Of a stretch of DNA of 10,286 bases, positions 1 to 5,429 are shown piece after piece. The stretch is taken from contig JAFDIC010000106.1 of the NCBI GenBank assembly GCA_019308525.1, positions 1 to 10,286 on the forward strand, read 5' to 3'. This stretch comes from Deltaproteobacteria bacterium. Lineage in GTDB: Bacteria; Desulfobacterota; DSM-4660; Desulfatiglandales; HGW-15. The first letter of the stretch is position 1. Every line of letters begins with the position of its first letter. Made by a program: the position numbers and the translations under genes. The notes beneath the pieces are model-generated. The model made no database searches and had not been told where the DNA came from. It saw only the letters and a list, made by a program, of their open reading frames with translations.

Positions 1-330
1 AGAGCAAATGAACTGGGTTGTTGCATCAATAATCAACTGCACCCGCCTGCTGAACCGCTTCATAACGAGATCGATCCTGATATGTCCGTCATTCTTCTCA
101 CAGTGGGCCAAGGCCCCGAAAACAACAATTGCCATCATCATTTCAGTGAGTTCGAGGGACCCCAGAATAGACTTGTTGGCTATCTTTCTCAACAGGACAT
201 CCGCCGTGGTCATAGCCATCATGGCAAAAAGGACCAGCCACGTAACCCGGTCCACAAATCTTACAATCGGGAAAACCCAGGACATGATGGCTTCTGGAAA
301 TCTGTCCATTTTCATGGTATCGGGCCCCAT
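1..330 (-). CDS. dctQ: TRAP transporter small permease (DctQ family), N-terminal part, cut by window edge
   Basis: The minus-strand frame from ATG at 330 stays open for 110 codons and leaves the window, so the C-terminus is missing. DctQ is the four-helix small membrane subunit that pairs with the large permease DctM in a tripartite ATP-independent periplasmic transporter. Seen here: a first hydrophobic helix at about residues 23-45 (VTWLVLFAMMAMTTADVLL), followed by the family pattern 'ADVLLRKI...GSLELTEMMMAIVVFGALAHCEKNDGHIRIDLV', where the ELTE, the second helix and the HIRIDL stretch match DctQ proteins. A TGA lies ten codons upstream in frame. The start at 330 is preceded by GGGGAG ten bases away; internal ATGs at 315 and 309 are less likely. 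It follows dctP by 76 bp in the same direction. That gap can form competing hairpins that involve this ribosome binding site (see 331-406). Confidence 0.88.
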   Translation of the reverse strand, partial: MGPDTMKMDRFPEAIMSWVFPIVRFVDRVTWLVLFAMMAMTTADVLLRKIANKSILGSLELTEMMMAIVVFGALAHCEKNDGHIRIDLVMKRFSRRVQLIIDATTQFICS

Positions 331-406
331 CCTGTTGAAGCTCCCCGGGCCGACCCTTCAACACAAGTGCCTGCCCGGGGGGAGCAGTTTTTCTTGGATT
401 TCTGAT
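331..406 (-). promoter_or_regulatory. dctP-dctQ intergenic RNA structures around the dctQ ribosome binding site
   Basis: Two perfect 8-bp inverted repeats interleave in the transcribed (minus) strand. Hairpin A is TGTTGAAG (363-356) with CTTCAACA (340-333); its 15-base loop holds the GGGGAG of dctQ, and the stem ends two bases before the start codon. Hairpin B is CCCCGGGC (380-373) with GCCCGGGG (350-343); its 3' arm overlaps that same GGGG. The arms cross, so with only two bases between the inner arms the two folds are probably alternatives. Established background: intercistronic stem-loops after binding-protein genes often keep the binding-protein mRNA more abundant than the permease mRNA. 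A translational switch is inference. Confidence 0.5.
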
Positions 407-1447
407 CTAGCGATTGGCCTTGGCAGAGGCCAAGACGGCATCCAGCATTTCCTGGGAGGCAAATCTCTTCTGGTTTCTCTTGACCCATTCCTGCCAAAGG
501 TCGCTGATTTTGTTCCTCAACCTGGTCTTCTCGGCCTCTGAAAGCTTATGGAACTGAATACCTCTGGTCTTTCCCAGCTCGATGTTTTCAATGTCTTCCT
601 GCACATATGCTCCCGCTGCCTTCAAACCAAATTCTCTGGTGGCCACCTGGTCAATGGCCTCTCTTGCGAAATCGGGCAGAGAATTCCATTTTTTCTTGTT
701 CATGAGAACGACCATCAGGGTGGCCGAGAGATTTATCTCAGTGATATGCTTTGTCAAATCAATTAGCTTGAAGCTCTTGAGAGCTGCGTAAGGGGTGATT
801 GCGCCGTCTACGACCCCTTTCTGGAGCGCGATGGAGAGCTCCGAAATGGGCATGCTTACAGGGTTGCCACCCAGCTTTTTTACCGTTTGGCTCTCGATGG
901 CACCGCTTGTACGTATACGCATGCCTTTGAAATCAGCCACCTTGAGGACAGGCTTCTTGATCGTATGTAACTGGCTTAACGGACTGGATAGAAACCATAG
1001 GACTTTAAACGCCTTGTAGTCCTCCATGAAATACTCGTCATAAAGATCATACATAACCTTCGTCAAGTGAACCGAGCTCTCGAATATGAAAGGAAGGTCA
1101 AAGACGCTGCTCCTGGGGAATCTCCCCGTAACGTATCTGGGAAGCACGAAGCCTATGTCCGTGATGCCTTTAGAGATGGAGTCCACCATGGTCTTCGGGT
1201 TCCCGAGCGTACCGCCAGGGTAAATTTTCACGGTCAGCTTCCCGCCGGTTATTTCCGAGACCTTGTTTGCAAATGGCACAAAGGCCTCCCTGTGCTGGAT
1301 ATGCATCGTGGGCATAAAATGGGCCAGCTTCAGTTCAATATTTTGGGCCAAAGCCCATGGCGCAGGCCCAATGAGCAAGATCCCCAAGGCAACAAACAGG
1401 ACGACTCCCACAGAAAACTTTGTTTTTCCCATTGCTTTCCTCCTCAT
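407..1447 (-). CDS. dctP: TRAP transporter periplasmic solute-binding protein (DctP family)
   Basis: A 346-residue protein of usual DctP length. It captures an organic acid in the periplasm and delivers it to DctQM, which uses an ion gradient. A signal peptide is clear: basic MRRKAMGKTK, a hydrophobic core at about 11-27, and a likely signal peptidase I cut after WALA (34). Family motifs follow in order: 'KLAHFMPTMHIQH' after cleavage, 'GGKLTVKIYPGGTLG' (68-82), 'KGMRIRTSGA' (174-183) with the arginine that usually pairs with the ligand carboxylate, and 'MPISELSIALQKGVVDGAI' (199-217). Two start codons are plausible: ATG at 1447 with AAGGAGG six bases upstream, and ATG at 1432 with AGGAGG six bases upstream. 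Either gives a good signal peptide. It is the first gene of the leftward operon, with dctQ next. The ligand is unknown; TRAP proteins commonly bind carboxylic acids including 2-oxoacids and aromatic acids. Confidence 0.93.
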   Translation of the reverse strand: MRRKAMGKTKFSVGVVLFVALGILLIGPAPWALAQNIELKLAHFMPTMHIQHREAFVPFANKVSEITGGKLTVKIYPGGTLGNPKTMVDSISKGITDIGFVLPRYVTGRFPRSSVFDLPFIFESSVHLTKVMYDLYDEYFMEDYKAFKVLWFLSSPLSQLHTIKKPVLKVADFKGMRIRTSGAIESQTVKKLGGNPVSMPISELSIALQKGVVDGAITPYAALKSFKLIDLTKHITEINLSATLMVVLMNKKKWNSLPDFAREAIDQVATREFGLKAAGAYVQEDIENIELGKTRGIQFHKLSEAEKTRLRNKISDLWQEWVKRNQKRFASQEMLDAVLASAKANR

Positions 1448-1528
1448 TTTTTGCCTCCTTTTTGGGTCTCAGTCCCCATGTTAAAGGTTAGAAGGTTCGC
1501 AAATCCCCGAAAATGGTTTGCATCAAAT

Positions 1529-1557
1529 CCTATACTTTATCACCCCCTTGAGGTCAA
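1529..1557 (-). promoter_or_regulatory. sigma70-type promoter for dctP operon
   Basis: On the minus strand TTGACC (1557-1552) is followed after exactly 17 bases by TATAGG (1534-1529), giving 5/6 and 4/6 matches to the -35 and -10 consensus. It would leave a leader of about 75 bases before dctP. The -35 lies inside the dyad CTTGA-GG-TCAAG (1547-1558), and a second perfect dyad CTTCA-C-TGAAG sits at 1563-1573 just upstream; either could be an operator. I saw no -24/-12 sigma54 motif and no TGTCCG-type dyad here. Confidence 0.5.
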
Positions 1558-1605
1558 GCTTTCTTCACTGAAGGTGATTGAATGAATGAGCGAATCGAAA
1601 TAGTG

Positions 1606-1634
1606 TTGAAAATTGGGTCACAAAGATCTATTGT
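1606..1634 (+). promoter_or_regulatory. sigma70-type promoter for the activator gene
   Basis: TTGAAA (1606-1611), a 17-base spacer, then TATTGT (1629-1634): 5/6 and 4/6 consensus matches. Transcription would begin near 1641, about 60 bases before the ATG at 1704. It diverges from the dctP promoter, with the two -35 boxes about 50 bp apart, so the TRAP operon and the regulator share one control region. Prediction from pattern only. Confidence 0.4.
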
Positions 1635-1703
1635 AAATTATGTGCTTATCTTTTCCTTGGCTTAGATTTGTACGAAAGGTATCGATCAAAAAGGGGTGTT
1701 GTT

Positions 1704-3236
1704 ATGAAGGGAGCGGACTTTGCTTCCACGTACGTGGAGAAGAAAAAAGAAGGAACCAAAACGATCCAGGACAGAATCGATTTTTCGTGTATGTGTGACC
1801 CGGCCGAGGAAAAGATCGCTGCCTCCCCCTCCAGGCCCCAAACCACCTGGGAAAAAGAGGTCGGTGAACTCAAGCAGGTTGCGGAAATCCTGGAGCTGAT
1901 CCTTGACAATGTTTATTCCGGAGTGATCTTTTGTGACAGAAATTGCAACATAATATTCATGAACCAGGTTTATGCACAACTCCTGGGTGTGGACAGGGAA
2001 AAGGCCATCGGTAGACCCATCACTCAATTCTTTCCTAACTCCCGTCTTCCATATGTGGTGCGGACAGGCACGCCGGAATTGGGGCAGAGGTGTAGCTTGA
2101 AGGGAGAAATCCCTTTCCTCGTTAACAGGATCCCCATAAAAAGAGGAGGGAAGACCATAGGAATAATTCTGCAATCCATATTCAAGGATTTTGCGAGTTT
2201 CAGAGACCTGGTGACGAGGCTCAACCTACTTGAGAAGAAGATAAACTATTACAAGCGTGAGCTCAGCAGCCTCCTGTCGGCGAGATATGCCTTTGATGAC
2301 ATAAAAGGGGAGAGCAGCACTATTCGCGAGGCAAAAAGAATCTCCGCCAAGTACGCCAAGACTGATTCCCCCGTCATGTTGCTCGGGGCGACCGGTACAG
2401 GGAAGGAGCTTTTTGCACATGCAATCCACCAAGCGAGCACAAGGGCCTCTGGTCCGTTCGTATGCATCAACTGCGCCGCCATCCCCAAAGAGCTCCTGGA
2501 GTCAGAGTTGTTTGGTTATGCCCCGGGCGCCTTCACCGGGGCCCACCAGAGGGGAAAATCGGGAAAAATAGAACTGGCGCACAACGGCACTCTTTTCTTG
2601 GACGAAATGGGAGACCTTCCTCTGAACGCCCAGGCCAAGCTCTTGAGGGTGCTGGAAGAGAAAACGCTTCAAAGGGTGGGTGATCTCAAGCAAATCGAGG
2701 TTGATTTCAGGCTCGTAGCCGCCACGAACAAAGACCTGACACGCCTGATAAGTCGGGGGGAGTTCAGGGAAGAGCTGTTTTACAGGCTGAATACCATGAC
2801 CGTCCACGTGCCGAAACTATCAGAAAGGAAAGAAGATATCCCCCTCCTGGTTGACCATTTCCTGGCTTCATTGGGAAAGCCCGAATATCGCTGTACTCCT
2901 GCGGCCATAAAGGCCCTTCAAAAATATGCCTGGCCGGGAAATGTCCGTGAGTTCAAGAATGTTATTGAAAGAGCGGTCAGCCTGACCGATACAGGCACGT
3001 TGGATTTGGAACACTTTCCTTCTGAGATTGTAACATTCTCCTGTAGATCCCCAGGGCCTCCGGGCGATGGTGAGAAGCTCTTGGTCAGGGAGCTTTCCAG
3101 GTGCGAGCATGATCTCATCAAAGAGGCCCTGAAACTGACCGAGGGGAACATGAGCAAGGCCTCAAGGATACTGGGGATATCCAGGTCCACCCTTTATGAG
3201 AAATGCAAGAAGCACAACCTGGTCGTGAGATGTTGA
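1704..3236 (+). CDS. sigma54-dependent transcriptional activator, PAS - AAA+ - Fis-type HTH
   Basis: A 510-residue enhancer-binding protein that remodels sigma54-RNA polymerase by ATP hydrolysis. Domains: a charged N-terminal leader with an SCMC pair (28-31); a PAS sensor at about 62-160 ('LILDNVYSGVIFCDRNCNII'); a helical linker at about 165-195; AAA+ at about 197-425 with Walker A GATGTGKE (228-235), the sigma54-contacting GAFTGA loop (275-280), Walker B LFLDEMGD (297-304), the arginine-finger region FREELFYRLN (354-363) and WPGNVREF (410-417); and a Fis-type HTH at about 470-506 ('GNMSKASRILGISRSTLYEK'). There is no receiver domain, so it probably senses a ligand directly through PAS rather than by phosphorylation. 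The same frame extends back to TTG at 1668, but that has no ribosome binding site, whereas ATG at 1704 has AAGGGG seven bases upstream. Its likely target is the sigma54 promoter at 3666-3681 just downstream. Inducer unknown. Confidence 0.93.
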   Translation: MKGADFASTYVEKKKEGTKTIQDRIDFSCMCDPAEEKIAASPSRPQTTWEKEVGELKQVAEILELILDNVYSGVIFCDRNCNIIFMNQVYAQLLGVDREKAIGRPITQFFPNSRLPYVVRTGTPELGQRCSLKGEIPFLVNRIPIKRGGKTIGIILQSIFKDFASFRDLVTRLNLLEKKINYYKRELSSLLSARYAFDDIKGESSTIREAKRISAKYAKTDSPVMLLGATGTGKELFAHAIHQASTRASGPFVCINCAAIPKELLESELFGYAPGAFTGAHQRGKSGKIELAHNGTLFLDEMGDLPLNAQAKLLRVLEEKTLQRVGDLKQIEVDFRLVAATNKDLTRLISRGEFREELFYRLNTMTVHVPKLSERKEDIPLLVDHFLASLGKPEYRCTPAAIKALQKYAWPGNVREFKNVIERAVSLTDTGTLDLEHFPSEIVTFSCRSPGPPGDGEKLLVRELSRCEHDLIKEALKLTEGNMSKASRILGISRSTLYEKCKKHNLVVRC

Positions 3237-3327
3237 GAACTCGAAGACCTGGACAGCATATTCCCGGGATCCGGCTGAATTATTCATGAGGATGCCAGAA
3301 GAGAAGCGGTTGATAGCGTTCCCCATG

Positions 3328-3345
3328 TGTCCGGTTTCCAGGACA
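3328..3345 (+). promoter_or_regulatory. third, distal activator-site copy (TGTCCG-N6-AGGACA)
   Basis: TGTCCG, six bases, then AGGACA: the same half-sites and the same six-base spacing as the paired dyads at 3489-3524, with one mismatch in the second arm. Its centre is 161 bp upstream of the first paired dyad and about 355 bp upstream of the predicted transcription start. It may be an auxiliary site for the same regulator. Confidence 0.5.
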
Positions 3346-3488
3346 GTCGGCTTGGTCTCTATGCACGAGAATGTCAGGTCCTTCTTTGAGTTAATGCGCG
3401 GTGCCGTTCTGGGGGTGGTTCTCTGCGAGGGTTACCTGAACGTCCTTGGTCTTATGTCCCTGGTTCCCTTTTCAAGACCGGTTGATTA

Positions 3489-3524
3489 TGTCCGGATAGG
3501 CGGACATGTCCGAATCTTCGGACG
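3489..3524 (+). promoter_or_regulatory. tandem 18-bp dyads, predicted enhancer (UAS) for the sigma54 activator
   Basis: Two copies of TGTCCG-N6-CGGAC(A/G) abut exactly: 3489-3506 (TGTCCG GATAGG CGGACA) and 3507-3524 (TGTCCG AATCTT CGGACG). The first is a perfect inverted repeat and the second has one mismatch. The junction also makes the 12-bp palindrome CGGACATGTCCG (3501-3512). The centres lie about 177 and 195 bp upstream of the predicted start at about 3692, the normal range for enhancers of NtrC-type activators, which bind as dimers on tandem dyads. Binding by the adjacent activator is inference from position and symmetry. Confidence 0.75.
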
Positions 3525-3665
3525 CTCATTTTTGTTGCACCCGTCCGTGACTTCTGGATCAAAGACCTTCTCCGTTGTATCAAAAAGACGTTTTTTTCTG
3601 ATAGGTCACTAACATACTGAGAGATTCGCATTTGGAAATAAGCCCGGGGACCCACCGACATCCCG

Positions 3666-3681
3666 TGGCACGATCATTGCT
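3666..3681 (+). promoter_or_regulatory. -24/-12 sigma54 promoter of the oxidoreductase operon
   Basis: TGGCACG-ATCA-TTGCT fits the sigma54 consensus (TTGGCACG-N4-TTGCW) at every defined position except the first T, which is G at 3665. The invariant GG (3667-3668) and GC (3679-3680) are the correct ten bases apart. Transcription would start near 3692, leaving a leader of about 68 bases before ATG 3760. A sigma54 activator gene immediately upstream and tandem dyads in between make the assignment strong. Confidence 0.88.
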
Positions 3682-3685
3682 AGAA

Positions 3686-3701
3686 CACTCCCCCTGGAGT
3701 G
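3686..3701 (+). repeat. inverted repeat over the predicted transcription start
   Basis: CACTCC-CCCT-GGAGTG is a perfect 6-bp inverted repeat with a 4-base loop, beginning five bases after the -12 element and covering the predicted +1 (about 3692). It could be a repressor operator or a hairpin at the 5' end of the mRNA; it could also be chance. Confidence 0.35.
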
Positions 3702-3759
3702 AGACAAAGTGCGAAAAATCACATCCTGTTCAAAATATTCGTAGGAGGAAGGTTGCGCT

Positions 3760-5409
3760 ATGGGCGTGATACGAGTTCGAAGAAATGATCGTGTTATCCC
3801 ACCATGTACTAATGCATGCTCCGCCGGGGTCGACGCACCTCGTTACATTAGGGCCGCCAAGAACCAAAAGTTTAGCGAAGCCCTCGCTGTGGTGCGGGAG
3901 AAACTACCCTTGCCGACAGTCTGCGCCGATGCCTGCTTCGCTCCATGTGAAGAAGCCTGTTCTTACAAGCAGTTTGGTGACCCCCTTGCTATACGGGCGA
4001 TTAAGCGGGCGGCGGTGGACAAGGGGGGAGACGCATGGAAGGTGAACAAGAAACTCGCGGACAGGACCGGTAAAAAGGTGGCTATAGTGGGCTCGGGTCC
4101 CGCTGGGCTCACTGCGGCTTACTATCTCGCCACCAAGGGCCACGATGTGACGATCTACGATTCTTTTCCAAAACCCGGCGGTATGCTACGGTACGGCATA
4201 CCCAGTTACCGTCTCCCGAAATCGCGACTCGACAACGACATTAAAGAGATCTTGAATCTGGGCGTGCTCTTCAAGGGGAATACCACCATTGGCAAGGATA
4301 TCACGCTGGATCAACTCAAAGAGGGCTACGACGCGCTGTTCCTGGCTACAGGTGCCAATGGCAGCACAAAGATTCCCCTCCAAGGATCCGACAAGGAAGG
4401 GGTGCTGTGGGGATGGGATTTCCTGAGAGATGTGGCTCTGGGCAAGACCTTTGAGTTTGATGGTGGAGTGGTGGTGATTGGCGGTGGGAACGTGGCTGTC
4501 GATGTCGCTCTGACCGCCAAGAGACTGGGGGCGTCGGAGGTGCACCTCTTTTGTCTGGAGAAAAGAGAGGAGATGCCCGCCCATGAGTGGGAAATTGCTC
4601 GGGCCGAAGAGGAAGGAGTATCTATTCATCCTTCGTGGGGGCCGAAGGAAATTCTGGGAAATAGGTCTGCCCATGGTATTCGCCTGGTCAGGTGCGTAAC
4701 CGTGTTTGATGAAAACTCTCAATTCAATCCCACTTACGACGAAGACATAACTTGCAAGTACCAGGCAAGCCATATAATTCTCGCGGTGGGACAGAAGGCC
4801 GATCTCGCGTACCTGAAAGGTTCCGGGGACATATCCATAACAAAGGATAACCGCATCGAGGTTTCTGCCGAGACGCTGGCTGCGAATCATGAAGGGGTCT
4901 TTGCCGGGGGCGATGCAGTTTCGGGACCTGATTCAATCATCAATGCCATTGCACACGGGAGAAGGGGCGCGGCGGCTATCGACACCTATCTGGGCGGTGA
5001 CGGAGACATAGAGGAGACACTTGCTGCGCCTGAGGAAGAAGTAGCCATAGAGGAGATTGTTACAGTCAGACCCCGCGCCCAGATGAACCTTCTTAAGGCT
5101 TGGGAAAGGACTTCGGGTTTCGAGCAGGTCGAACTGGGTCTCTCAGACGAGCAGATTGTCTCCGAATCAAATCGCTGCCTTAGCTGTGACGTGAGGCGTT
5201 TCGAGGTTACCCTCAACACCGAGAATTGCAAGGAATGCGGCTATTGTGCGGAGGTCTGTGGCATGGGAGTATTCGCACCTGCGGACTTCTTCAATTCCAA
5301 AGGATACAGGCCTTTGGTGGTCAAATCTTCCCAGTGGTGTTGCGGTTGTTTCAAGTGTTTCTTCTCATGTCCTGATTTTGCAATCGATATCAAGCAATTA
5401 GCTGCCTGA
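3760..5409 (+). CDS. GltD-like FAD/NAD(P) oxidoreductase fused to a C-terminal two-cluster ferredoxin domain
   Basis: A 549-residue electron-transfer subunit, predicted to pass electrons from the oxidoreductase encoded just downstream to a pyridine nucleotide. In order: an N-terminal Fe-S domain of the GltD/dihydropyrimidine dehydrogenase type with cysteines 16, 20, 55, 59, 63 and 67; FAD fold with GSGPAG (111-116); NAD(P) fold with GGGNVA (241-246); C-terminal FAD motif GVFAGGDA (379-386); CLSC (473-476); then two classical [4Fe-4S] motifs, C490-C493-C496-C500 and C527-C530-C533-C537-Pro. GltD itself lacks this last ferredoxin part, which resembles the delta subunit of 2-oxoacid oxidoreductases; no separate delta gene is present. 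Where GltD has an arginine pair for the NADPH phosphate, this protein has LE in CLEKREEMPA (265-274), which points to NADH. First gene after the sigma54 promoter. The electron route is inference. Confidence 0.9.
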   Translation: MGVIRVRRNDRVIPPCTNACSAGVDAPRYIRAAKNQKFSEALAVVREKLPLPTVCADACFAPCEEACSYKQFGDPLAIRAIKRAAVDKGGDAWKVNKKLADRTGKKVAIVGSGPAGLTAAYYLATKGHDVTIYDSFPKPGGMLRYGIPSYRLPKSRLDNDIKEILNLGVLFKGNTTIGKDITLDQLKEGYDALFLATGANGSTKIPLQGSDKEGVLWGWDFLRDVALGKTFEFDGGVVVIGGGNVAVDVALTAKRLGASEVHLFCLEKREEMPAHEWEIARAEEEGVSIHPSWGPKEILGNRSAHGIRLVRCVTVFDENSQFNPTYDEDITCKYQASHIILAVGQKADLAYLKGSGDISITKDNRIEVSAETLAANHEGVFAGGDAVSGPDSIINAIAHGRRGAAAIDTYLGGDGDIEETLAAPEEEVAIEEIVTVRPRAQMNLLKAWERTSGFEQVELGLSDEQIVSESNRCLSCDVRRFEVTLNTENCKECGYCAEVCGMGVFAPADFFNSKGYRPLVVKSSQWCCGCFKCFFSCPDFAIDIKQLAA

Positions 5410-5429
5410 AGCGAAGGGAGATTTTAGAT

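Larger units (their letters stand above)
3237..3759 (+). other. 523-bp regulatory intergenic region between activator and oxidoreductase operon
   Basis: No convincing gene lies here. It holds a lone dyad (3328-3345), two abutting dyads (3489-3524), an A5/T7-tract segment (3582-3597) that could bend DNA between enhancer and promoter, the sigma54 promoter (3666-3681), an inverted repeat over the predicted start of transcription (3686-3701), and the ribosome binding site of the next gene (AGGAGGAAGG, seven bases before ATG if GGAAGG is used). I found no clear intrinsic terminator after the activator gene. A forward frame at 3286-3612 is open but shows no recognisable protein and overlaps the dyads. 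Confidence 0.7.

Noticed and set aside
1663..1680. TTGGCTTAGATTTGTA as a sigma54 promoter in the divergent region
   Set aside because: Spacing is one base short and the -12 GC is absent.
1668..1703. Upstream TTG start for the activator, adding 12 residues
   Set aside because: No ribosome binding site before TTG; ATG 1704 has AAGGGG at good spacing.
3578..3603. TATCA...TGATA with A- and T-tracts as an intrinsic terminator for the activator gene
   Set aside because: Stem is short, AT-only and mismatched, and no U-run follows the stem; more plausible as a bendable segment between enhancer and promoter. No clean IHF consensus was found either.
3286..3612. Open frame of 108 codons in the regulatory gap
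   Set aside because: No ribosome binding site or recognisable domain, and it overlaps the two dyad regions; it is an incidental frame in GC-rich non-coding DNA.
4186..4890. 234-codon minus-strand frame opposite the flavoprotein gene
   Set aside because: Antisense to the FAD/NAD(P) folds with clear GxGxxG motifs; no independent evidence for coding.
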